Positions 50,717 through 57,617 of a stretch of 64,000 bases of DNA are shown here, one piece after another. How positions within the stretch are numbered: the stretch's first letter is position 1; each line of letters starts with the position of its first letter. Origin of the DNA: Prevotella sp. (lineage in GTDB: Bacteria; Bacteroidota; Bacteroidia; Bacteroidales; Bacteroidaceae); the NCBI GenBank assembly GCA_017443345.1, contig JAFSNR010000037.1, positions 26,598 to 90,597 of the forward strand, given 5' to 3'. The position numbers and the translations under genes are program-made. The notes under the pieces were generated by a model, which saw nothing but the letters and a program-made list of their open reading frames with translations, searched no databases and was not told the DNA's origin.

Positions 50717-52261
50717 ATGAAATATCCTATTGGCATACAGGACTTCAAGACTATCCGCACAGATGACTATTTCTATGCGGACAAATCGGTGCTGATGTAC
50801 AAACTCATCAAGGGAGGACAGTATTATTTCCTCAGCCGCCCTCGTAGATTCGGCAAGAGCCTGCTCGTCTCCATGATGGAATACTACTTCAAAGGAGAGA
50901 AGGATCTTTTCAAGGGATTGGCCATTGAGCAGTTGGAGCAAGATTGGAATACGTATCCTGTGCTGCATCTGGATATGAATGCTGAAAAATATACGAATTT
51001 AGAAGCATTAGAGTCAATCCTTGACAGGAACTTGCGCCTATGGGAAAAGCAATATGAGTGCCCAAATCAGGGTGATTCCTTGGCAGGTCGCTTTACCGCA
51101 GTTATCCGCCGAGCCTACGAAAAGACAGGTCAGAAAGTCGCCATTCTCGTCGACGAATACGACAAACCGCTGATTCAGGCCTTCGACAATGAGGAACTGA
51201 AGGAGGACTATCGTGCCACGCTGAAAGCATTCTACGGGGTGGAGAAGTCAATGGGTGCCTATATCCAGTTTGCCTTTTTTACAGGTGTCACTAAGTTCTC
51301 AAAGGTGAGTGTCTTCAGCGACCTCAACAACTTGGCGGATATCTCGATGGATAAGCGTTATGCTGAGATTTGTGGCATCACGGAAAAGGAAATCCACGAC
51401 AATCTTGATTCAGAAGTAGAGTCATTGGCCCAAGCCAACAATCTTATCAAAGAAGAATGTTATGCTAAACTGAAACTTAACTACGACGGCTATCACTTTG
51501 AGGCAGGAACCACAGGGATGTACAATCCTTTTAGCCTATTACGCACCCTCGACAGCCAGGCTTTCAAGGACTATTGGTTCGAGACAGGAACGCCTACTAT
51601 CCTCGTCGATGCACTCAAGAGAAACAATTATAATCTGGAAGAGCTGACACAGGGGGAAGTGACTGCCGACCTTCTTGGCAGCATTGACAGCATAGATAAG
51701 AATCCGCTGCCACTCATCTATCAGAGCGGCTACCTGACAGTCAAGGACTATGATGAAGAGTTTGGCTTATACCACCTCGGTTTCCCAAACTTGGAAGTGG
51801 AGCGAGGATTCACCCGCTTTTTAATACCGTATTACACGACTTTAACCTCACAACAAGGCCCATCATTCATTTCTTCCTTGGTGAGAGAAGTTCGTGCAGG
51901 ACAGCCAGAGCAATTTATGCAACGCCTCGATATGCTCTTTGCCGATGGCGACTATCAGATAGTTGGCAATGCAGAACTCTATTTCCAGAATGCCGTCTGG
52001 ATCATTTTCAAACTTGTCGGCCTACACACCGATGTAGAACATCACACAAGCAATGGCCGCATAGATCTGCTTATTAAAACCCCAGACTACATCTACATTA
52101 TCGAATTCAAGCTTGACAAGTCTGCCGAAGAAGCAATTCAGCAGATTGAGGATAAGCAATATGCTAAGCCTTTTGAGCATGAAGGCCGCACTATATATAA
52201 AATAGGAGTCAACTTCTCCAGCAAGACCAGACGGATTGATGGGTGGAAAGTTACACCCTAA
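50717..52261 (+). CDS. AAA-ATPase-like/PD-(D/E)XK nuclease-like protein (DUF1703 type)
   Basis: 514 residues from MKYPIGIQDFKTIRTDDYFYADKS. The P-loop is RPRRFGKSLLVSM (GKS), Walker B lies in VAILVDEYDKPLI, and the C-terminal PD-(D/E)XK site is GRIDLLIKTPDYIYIIEFKLDKS (split; D and ExK residues). This two-domain family (AAA-ATPase_like plus PDDEXK_9) is greatly expanded in Bacteroidota and has no settled function. Own promoter, flanked by 14-bp direct repeats, and followed by a foreign gene tail, which fits recent acquisition as a unit. Confidence 0.9.
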   Translation: MKYPIGIQDFKTIRTDDYFYADKSVLMYKLIKGGQYYFLSRPRRFGKSLLVSMMEYYFKGEKDLFKGLAIEQLEQDWNTYPVLHLDMNAEKYTNLEALESILDRNLRLWEKQYECPNQGDSLAGRFTAVIRRAYEKTGQKVAILVDEYDKPLIQAFDNEELKEDYRATLKAFYGVEKSMGAYIQFAFFTGVTKFSKVSVFSDLNNLADISMDKRYAEICGITEKEIHDNLDSEVESLAQANNLIKEECYAKLKLNYDGYHFEAGTTGMYNPFSLLRTLDSQAFKDYWFETGTPTILVDALKRNNYNLEELTQGEVTADLLGSIDSIDKNPLPLIYQSGYLTVKDYDEEFGLYHLGFPNLEVERGFTRFLIPYYTTLTSQQGPSFISSLVREVRAGQPEQFMQRLDMLFADGDYQIVGNAELYFQNAVWIIFKLVGLHTDVEHHTSNGRIDLLIKTPDYIYIIEFKLDKSAEEAIQQIEDKQYAKPFEHEGRTIYKIGVNFSSKTRRIDGWKVTP

Positions 52262-52263
52262 CA

Positions 52264-52335
52264 TACATCAAGAATCCCAAGTTCAAGGCGAATGTAGACC
52301 GCGAGGGCAAGGTCTTGTATCGGAAAGTTCTCTGA
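52264..52335 (+). pseudogene. Orphan C-terminal gene fragment of unknown origin
   Basis: Immediately after the AAA/nuclease stop, in another frame, 23 codons read YIKNPKFKANVDREGKVLY-type sequence followed by RKVL and TGA, with codon use like a real gene but no start. I do not recognise the parent. It probably came with the inserted segment or marks what was replaced. Confidence 0.45.
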
Positions 52336-52389
52336 CGGGTTGTTTAGTTCCTTCACATTTTCAAGTTTCATGTTTTATGAAGCTCAAAT

Positions 52390-52419
52390 TTCATAAGTTT
52401 GTGATTCACAAGTTTGTGA
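52390..52419. repeat. 15-bp direct repeat, each unit internally palindromic
   Basis: TTCATAAGTTTGTGA followed directly by TTCACAAGTTTGTGA. The second contains TTCACAA / TTTGTGAA symmetry. The rest of 52336-52487 is AT-rich with no gene seen. Confidence 0.6.
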
Positions 52420-52487
52420 AATTATGTTTATTATATTGTTATCACCATCAAATTCAACAAGTTAAAGAGAATGGCGATACTAAAAAA

Positions 52488-52501
52488 ATGATTTAACTGA
52501 T
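52488..52501 (+). repeat. Right 14-bp direct repeat flanking the AAA/PD-(D/E)XK gene
   Basis: ATGATTTAACTGAT, identical to 50627-50640. It is followed at once by the terminator hairpin, as would be expected of the original patatin gene end. Confidence 0.8.
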
Positions 52502-52503
52502 AG

Positions 52504-52529
52504 AAAGAGCTGCTTCGGCGGCTCTTTTT
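52504..52529 (+). terminator. Rho-independent terminator with UUCG loop
   Basis: Stem AAAGAGCTGC / GCGGCTCTTT (one G-T pair) capped by TTCG and followed by T residues. Probably the original terminator of the patatin gene. Confidence 0.9.
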
Positions 52530-52570
52530 ATGTTGCGGACAATGAAGTCCCGCAGTTAAACATCATATTT

Positions 52571-53155
52571 ATGCACAACGAATTTACCAACAAGAACAAC
52601 ACCTCGATTCTGGACTATCTGGAGGAATTGGGCAAGAATCCGACTGTTTATTCAGAAAGACGAGACGGTCTGGGTCCCTTATTATCAGATAGTGTATTCT
52701 ACGTTTATGTTACGGAGACAGAAATTGTCCTCGTCGTGATTGATCCCGAGAAAGGCAATAGCTCCGAAGAAAAGGACGATATCGTATGGGATCTGGCACT
52801 CACATGCGAATTATTCCGTGATCGTTTCCTGCGCCTCAGCAAACATGTCCCACACATCTTTGGTGTGCTGCTGACATCATATGAGGTGATAGATAAAGAT
52901 GTGATGCAGCCCATTTGGGAAACCATCGACATCACAGTCATTGACCAGGTAGAAGGCCTCGATTCTCTTTCTCTGCCAGTCAATACCGACGATCAGTTAT
53001 CCATTGCCTTCCCTCTCATTTTCCTCTATGAGGCAGAATTCACGGAGGAGGACTATGCCAACGCTGGCTATAGCCTGCTATCGCCCATCATGGAAGAGAA
53101 TCCTACGTTGTTTTACGACACAAGCGAACTTGAAGACTTAGATGATGAAAAGTAA
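52571..53155 (+). CDS. Hypothetical protein, acidic, soluble
   Basis: 194 residues, no signal or membrane segment, strongly acidic ending (SELEDLDDEK). I recognise no family. The sequence suggests an alpha/beta fold (FYVYVTETEIVLVVIDPE, HIFGVLLTSYEVI). It overlaps the next gene by 14 bp. Position in a run of small orphan genes, some broken, is typical of lineage-specific accessory DNA such as immunity or stress genes; the function is unknown. Confidence 0.65.
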   Translation: MHNEFTNKNNTSILDYLEELGKNPTVYSERRDGLGPLLSDSVFYVYVTETEIVLVVIDPEKGNSSEEKDDIVWDLALTCELFRDRFLRLSKHVPHIFGVLLTSYEVIDKDVMQPIWETIDITVIDQVEGLDSLSLPVNTDDQLSIAFPLIFLYEAEFTEEDYANAGYSLLSPIMEENPTLFYDTSELEDLDDEK

Positions 53156-53681
53156 CACAGAATTATCCGAACAAGAAATGCAACATTTTCTTGAGCAGTT
53201 AGATCTACATCAACGATTCCTCCAGCAGGAGCGCAATGTTGAGCGCGATTGGAATCAGGTTACCTCAGTATGTCTTACGTTGCAGTTTCCTAATAAGGAC
53301 TCTGCAGTTGGTAAGGGTCAGATCGATTTAGTAGGGAGAGAGAAATCCTTCTTCAAGTTAGATCGATTCAATGCCTTCATCTATGCCGCTGATTCCACCT
53401 TGATGGCCGACACAAAGACTACCCGCCTCTCTTATGGCGCATGCTCAGGGCCTTCAATTGAGTTTCCTTTCTGGTGTATTGAAGACTGGGCGCCTGGCAC
53501 TTATAACCTGCTCATTCACGATGACGACGACGATTCGATGCTTGTCATTGAGTTCTTCCTTGATGATGACACTTACCCAAGCCACAGCTTCGTCTGGCGC
53601 GACAACGAGACAGAAGAAGTCGATGTTCGTTTCCACCTCTACACCCATGGCGAAACCGCAGGCTGGCCTGATAAACTCTAA
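53142..53681 (+). CDS. Hypothetical protein, acidic, soluble
   Basis: 179 residues starting MMKSNTELSEQEMQHFLEQLDLHQRFLQQERNVERDW (a helical N-terminus), then a beta-rich part with an aspartate run (HDDDDDSMLVIEFFLDDD) that might bind a cation. No family recognised. Overlaps the upstream gene by 14 bp and precedes the next by 13 bp, so the three are probably cotranscribed. Confidence 0.62.
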   Translation: MMKSNTELSEQEMQHFLEQLDLHQRFLQQERNVERDWNQVTSVCLTLQFPNKDSAVGKGQIDLVGREKSFFKLDRFNAFIYAADSTLMADTKTTRLSYGACSGPSIEFPFWCIEDWAPGTYNLLIHDDDDDSMLVIEFFLDDDTYPSHSFVWRDNETEEVDVRFHLYTHGETAGWPDKL

Positions 53682-53694
53682 AACACACCTACAA

Positions 53695-54204
53695 ATGAAT
53701 AACAAGATCACAAACGAGGAAGCCACTCATACGCTCAACACAGCGCGGAGCTTTATTAAGGTGGCCGAGAAATACGCGGAGTTCAAGAAAACCGAGGGTT
53801 ATGTTGAGGACAATTACACACTCTATGAAGTCATCAACCTCGATGCCTGCTTAGACATCTGCAAAAGCGGCCCTGCAGATTACTATTACGACAAGGCTTA
53901 CGAAATGATGTGTAACGAGCTTGGCGCGAATCATCCCGAGACGCGCCAACTCGTTCAGGAAGTCACGAACTATCACCTCGATAATGTCAAGCGGATGATG
54001 AGTGAGCGATTTTTCTTAACAGGGCTTTTTATTCTACCTTTCTTATTATTTGTGAGCCGTGAGTACTTTGGTCCAACTTGGCAAAGTTGCTTAGTATACA
54101 TTGTCAGCTACACGTTTCTTTCCCTATTTTGCTACGTGGATACAGGCCTTATGTGCTATTTCGAGAAATGTAATTGTCAAAAACGATATCAAAAACCACG
54201 ATGA
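53695..54204 (+). CDS. Hypothetical membrane-anchored protein
   Basis: 169 residues from MNNKITNEEATHTLNTARSF. A helical soluble part (1-108) is followed by two transmembrane helices (FFLTGLFILPFLLFVSREYF and SCLVYIVSYTFLSLFCYVDTG, approximately 108-160) and a cysteine-containing tail (YFEKCNCQKRY). Family unknown. The stop overlaps the start of the frameshifted gene that follows. Confidence 0.62.
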   Translation: MNNKITNEEATHTLNTARSFIKVAEKYAEFKKTEGYVEDNYTLYEVINLDACLDICKSGPADYYYDKAYEMMCNELGANHPETRQLVQEVTNYHLDNVKRMMSERFFLTGLFILPFLLFVSREYFGPTWQSCLVYIVSYTFLSLFCYVDTGLMCYFEKCNCQKRYQKPR

Positions 54205-54441
54205 TGAAGTTCTCCGGAAACATGATGTCAACACCGACCTCCTCATTGGGATAAGCAATGGATAAAAACACATCCCGCCATCCGACTCTGGTACAATCAC
54301 CGCATAAAGATGGCAGATAAGATCCAGAGCACAAATCCATCATGGGCTCAGTGCATCCGTACTCTCACCTACAAGCAGGTCTCACATTATACGAAATTCG
54401 AGAAAGAAACAGAAGAGTATTACAGATTCGATGATGAATAG
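54201..54441 (+). pseudogene. Frameshifted small gene of unknown function
   Basis: From ATG at 54201 the frame reads MMKFSGNMMSTPTSS and stops after LG. From 54247 another frame continues WDKQWIKTHPAIRLWYNHR and on for 65 residues to TAG at 54441. Removing one T from TCATTGGGAT (54244-54250) joins them into an approximately 79-residue protein. The long coherent second part with tryptophans and no start codon argues for a recent frameshift. Confidence 0.6.
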
Positions 54442-54476
54442 GATTGAACTAGCCGATAAGATAGGCAATTAACAAC

Positions 54477-54866
54477 ATGATTTATCAAGGGGGGCGCATA
54501 CCCCTATTCGCCCAGAAGCCCTTGCTGCCAACATTCTCAATTTGTTTGTCAACAATCAGTTCTCTGAGGATGATCGTAAAGTAACTGAATTATTAAGGAA
54601 TCATTATCGGAACAGGTCTTGTATTGAAATAATTGATGTTGAAGAGATTGGTGGCATTACCACTCCCCCAGTACCTGGTCTTACAGACTTTCTGGACTTT
54701 AGATGACTTGGAGAAATATAAACCAATAGTAACAAGATTCTATTTGGGTGAACATGATGTCTTCTATATGCGTGACTTCTTGTTTATGTTTTCTTTTATA
54801 ACAATGTTTATGGGAATATTCCTTCAAATGTTTATTTTTGATGATAAGAAAATGACTGAGTTCTAG
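54477..54866 (+). pseudogene. Small membrane-protein gene with two frameshifts
   Basis: ATG at 54477 gives MIYQGG, then the G6 run at 54489-54494 must gain one base to enter the frame HTPIRPEALAANILNLFVNNQ. A second shift near 54695 (CTGGAC; one G too many) is needed to leave GLTDFL and continue TLDDLEKYKPIVTRFYLGEH to the stop at 54866. The rebuilt protein is about 129 residues with a C-terminal transmembrane helix (FLFMFSFITMFMGIFLQMFIF). I do not recognise it. The alternative is two small unrelated genes. Confidence 0.55.
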
Positions 54867-54871
54867 ACGGA

Positions 54872-55363
54872 ATGATTAAGGGATTAAGAATATATTGGGT
54901 TGGGTTATTAGAACTATGTGGTAAGGCTGTTGATGTTTGGTCAACTAAGCCTTACCCGGCTAATGTGTTGTCGAACCTATATCCAAATGCTTTTGAGATA
55001 GATGGGGTGAAGTGTGCCTCGATGGAAGGATTCCTGCAGTCGCTGAAGTATAGTGAACCTCAAATTCAAGAAGAGATATGTGTCCTGTCAGGTAAAGATG
55101 CAAAAGAGAGGAGTATAACAGATTGGCAAACCACGCAGACCGTCTATTGGCAAGGGAAGTCCATCGGACGGCAGTCGTCAGAGTTCCTAGCGCTATTGTC
55201 TCGTGCATACCAATCGTTATATCTGCAGAATGAGACTTTCCGAACAGCCCTTGATGCTACTAAAGGAAAGCAACTCTATCATACGAGGGGACTTTCAGAT
55301 TCCCAGAAGACCATATTGACAGAACAGGAATTCTGTAAACTTCTCATGGAAATTCGCCAATAA
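54872..55363 (+). CDS. NADAR-like domain protein (YbiA-related)
   Basis: 163 residues. The segment NVLSNLYPNAFEIDGVKCASMEGFLQSLKY (split; about 30-60) matches the xxSNFxPxxxxxxGxxxxxxEHxxQxxK pattern of NADAR/YbiA proteins, and the C-terminus has the LxxAYxSLY...FRTALDATKGKQL...LLMEIR layout. NADAR proteins cleave N-glycosidic bonds of ADP-ribose-type or riboflavin-intermediate substrates, and some reverse guanine ADP-ribosylation of DNA as antitoxins. The usual histidine after the glutamate is replaced (MEGF instead of EH), so activity is uncertain. A PARP-like membrane protein lies 1 kb downstream. Confidence 0.6.
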   Translation: MIKGLRIYWVGLLELCGKAVDVWSTKPYPANVLSNLYPNAFEIDGVKCASMEGFLQSLKYSEPQIQEEICVLSGKDAKERSITDWQTTQTVYWQGKSIGRQSSEFLALLSRAYQSLYLQNETFRTALDATKGKQLYHTRGLSDSQKTILTEQEFCKLLMEIRQ

Positions 55364-55388
55364 GTTCGTAAATATCAATTATTATTCG

Positions 55389-55396
55389 TACTTTTG
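55389..55396 (+). promoter_or_regulatory. -7 element of the STAS-like gene
   Basis: TACTTTTG, 20 bp before the start. No TTG at the ideal distance. Confidence 0.5.
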
Positions 55397-55416
55397 CAGC
55401 AGAAAGGTGATTCTTA

Positions 55417-55947
55417 ATGGAAAAGAAGATTATCAAATTGAATACTATTTATAGTGCGGATCTCTATACGAGGTCAAGAGCATCGGAGTTACGTTCATGT
55501 ATCAATAAGGATGCAACAGAAGTAGTACTTGATTTTGAGGGTATTGGCTTTATGTCCCGTTCCTTTGCCGATGAGGTGTGTAATATCGTGGATGACAACA
55601 AAGACATTAAATTTGAGTTCGTCAACAGGAATAAAGATGTTGATGCCATGATGACTAAGGTAGCTGAAAGCCGCAGTCAGGAACGCAAGCGCGGTATCAG
55701 CAATGCAAAGATGACACCTATACGACTATATTTCTATCACCTCTTGCAAAAAGTATTTATTGACCACTGGCATTCCTGCGATCGCAAAAGTGCAAAAAGT
55801 GCCACAATTCGGTTTCAGAATTCAAGTCGGAGGGTGGCACATGGTGCATGTGCTTACAGATGGCAAGTCGCTCTTCATCATGAAGGTCAAGCCCCAGAGC
55901 ATCAAGCAAATCAACTGAACGCTGACCATGATGGTGATACCCGATAG
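55417..55947 (+). CDS. STAS-like (DUF4325-type) protein with an antisense C-terminal extension
   Basis: 176 residues. The first 95 or so hold a DUF4325/STAS-like unit: VVLDFEGIGFMSRSFADEV and KFEFVNRN are diagnostic. From about residue 100 the sequence becomes basic and unstructured (DRKSAKSATIRFQNSSRRVAHG, split) and lies antisense to the HD-domain gene for 191 bp. That tail looks like read-through into the opposite gene after loss of the original stop, so the functional product is probably the N-terminal half. DUF4325 proteins often accompany histidine-kinase-like ATPases. Confidence 0.65.
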   Translation: MEKKIIKLNTIYSADLYTRSRASELRSCINKDATEVVLDFEGIGFMSRSFADEVCNIVDDNKDIKFEFVNRNKDVDAMMTKVAESRSQERKRGISNAKMTPIRLYFYHLLQKVFIDHWHSCDRKSAKSATIRFQNSSRRVAHGACAYRWQVALHHEGQAPEHQANQLNADHDGDTR

Positions 55948-56227
55948 CATCATATCCCTCCAAGTGAGTGGTACACAAGTCATGAAGCAAAGCCACTATA
56001 CGACAGCTTTCATCAGGAAGGTTTGGTGCGAAGGCCCGCATCTCCCAATACACCCCCAAGGAATGTTCTGCCAGTCCTCCTTTGAAACGATGATGGTGAT
56101 GACAGTGAGCAGTGAAATAGTCACTATGCTCCAAATAGGCAATCACGTTGCCTATCCCCCCTCGATTGATATCGCTCAGTAGTGAGATAATCTGAGTTTT
56201 ACAGGAAATAGTACCACAAGTATTCAT
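55757..56227 (-). CDS. HD-domain phosphohydrolase-like protein
   Basis: 156 residues from MNTCGTISCKTQIISLLSD. Metal-binding histidines and aspartate: HHHHRFKGGLAEHSLGV, ALLHDLCTTH, and YHHHGQRSVDLL, a canonical HD arrangement, with IMHHV-like KHMHHVP near the end. It would hydrolyse a nucleotide or phosphoester. Start overlaps the end of the membrane protein gene by 29 bp, so the two are an operon. Its 3' end overlaps the convergent STAS-like gene by 191 bp. Confidence 0.82.
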   Translation of the reverse strand: MNTCGTISCKTQIISLLSDINRGGIGNVIAYLEHSDYFTAHCHHHHRFKGGLAEHSLGVYWEMRAFAPNLPDESCRIVALLHDLCTTHLEGYDAIGYHHHGQRSVDLLDALGLDLHDEERLAICKHMHHVPPSDLNSETELWHFLHFCDRRNASGQ

Positions 56228-57467
56228 CCCATAACCATTGATAGCCATAGAACACAAACCAAATCACAACGATAAAGGCAAACACGACCAAACATGTAAA
56301 TCTGGTACTCTTAAGAATATCATCATAAACCACTTTGGAGAATAGCCAGTGACGTAGGCCGCTCTCAATATGCTGCGCTCTTCCTGTTCTGAAGTTAAAC
56401 ACCAGAATAGGTCTGATACGCCAAGGATGGTTGTAGCGGTTCTGCCAGTCGAACATGCAATATTCCCAATAGCCACCTCTTTGGTTCCACCATTCACCTG
56501 TGTTATACCCGTTTTTATCGGCATATCTGTTAAGCACAGCTGGGTTGCCACTGGCTCCTGCATTTATATATGTATAATAGGGGGCAAGCGAATAGTTTAT
56601 GATTTTGCCAAGGGATACACGGCAGACAATCATCACAGGATTACTTCCTTGCAATCGATAGGGGTCTTCTGCATATCTCCTGGCAACGCCACGACGAGAG
56701 GCGAAATACACACCGATGCCTCCCCAGCTGCTTTGGCTGGCGGTAAAGGTTCCATCTGTCCATCTTCGCCCAGCCTTGCCGGTGATGGCCTGACCTGCTA
56801 CTAGGTCTGTGCCATGATACATCGTTATGGCAGGGATGATGGTGTCTATTACCGTCCAAACTGCTCCTTCTATCAACACCAAACCACCATGACAAACAGG
56901 ATATTTGATGATTCGAACAGGCAACATATATGTCCATTTCCACCAGTCGCCATAGCCCTCATCCCACTCACTGGGCTGTAACACCTCAAAAAAGAGGTCG
57001 TAAAGCTCTGTGACACCATATATAACAATGTTGTACAGGATAGCATTCACGAGTCTGAGAGGTGTAATCGCAATATACAAAATGAGCTGGAGTCCATATA
57101 GCACAGGACGAAGGAACTCCTTGGTATCTTCATCAGGCCAACTGCTTTTGAACATATATCGCCACGGCTCGGACAAGATATGCTGCAGGCGGTTCAGAAA
57201 CCAGACAGGCAGAGAAATAATATAGTATGCGTATTCGAATATAGAGGAATACTCAGCCCCCATAGACTGAGTAATCAGTTTCAGCCCGATAAAGATAGCG
57301 AACCAGAAGCCGACAGTAGCTCCCAGGCTCGCATTATCGAATGCAATCCAGAAAATAAGGGCACCAACTCCAACAAAGGTGCCGATGAAAGCCGCTATGG
57401 CAAAGAGCTCATCCCTGAAGGCATAGATAATGAGGCCGATGATGCCCAAGACAATCCATGAAAGCAT
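56199..57467 (-). CDS. Polytopic membrane protein with PARP-like ADP-ribosyltransferase motif set
   Basis: 422 residues. Residues 1-150 hold several membrane helices and 390-412 another. The soluble part (about 210-385) shows the pattern of the H-Y-E class: YHGTD (H218), GGIGVYFASRRGVARRYA (Y254) and YWEYCMFDWQ (E335), spaced as in PARP catalytic domains, plus VCRVSLGKI after the tyrosine helix. This is my reading of motifs, not a database match; the fold could also be a PARP-like non-enzymatic domain. In operon with an HD phosphohydrolase and near a NADAR-like gene. Confidence 0.55.
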   Translation of the reverse strand: MLSWIVLGIIGLIIYAFRDELFAIAAFIGTFVGVGALIFWIAFDNASLGATVGFWFAIFIGLKLITQSMGAEYSSIFEYAYYIISLPVWFLNRLQHILSEPWRYMFKSSWPDEDTKEFLRPVLYGLQLILYIAITPLRLVNAILYNIVIYGVTELYDLFFEVLQPSEWDEGYGDWWKWTYMLPVRIIKYPVCHGGLVLIEGAVWTVIDTIIPAITMYHGTDLVAGQAITGKAGRRWTDGTFTASQSSWGGIGVYFASRRGVARRYAEDPYRLQGSNPVMIVCRVSLGKIINYSLAPYYTYINAGASGNPAVLNRYADKNGYNTGEWWNQRGGYWEYCMFDWQNRYNHPWRIRPILVFNFRTGRAQHIESGLRHWLFSKVVYDDILKSTRFTCLVVFAFIVVIWFVFYGYQWLWDEYLWYYFL

Positions 57468-57507
57468 AGGTCTATATTTATATCAAGTAATAATCCGGTT
57501 CTTGGTG

Positions 57508-57584
57508 CAAAGATACTTAATCTTCCTCAAATTACAAAAAACACAGATAAAATTTTGCGAAATCAGAGAAAATACGTACTTTTG
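57508..57584. promoter_or_regulatory. Divergent promoters of the PARP-like and Cache-SpoIIE genes
   Basis: Leftward: TTG (57535-57537), 19 bp, TATCTTTG (57508-57515). Rightward: TTG (57555-57557), 19 bp, TACTTTTG (57577-57584). Both match consensus; they are 17 bp apart at the -33 elements. Confidence 0.75.
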
Positions 57585-57617
57585 CAACGAAGAAGATAAC
57601 TAAAAAGAGATTTGAAT

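Noticed and set aside
52236-52496. 86-codon open frame after the AAA/nuclease gene
   Set aside because: It overlaps the end of the nuclease gene in another frame, runs through repeat DNA, and has no conserved features.
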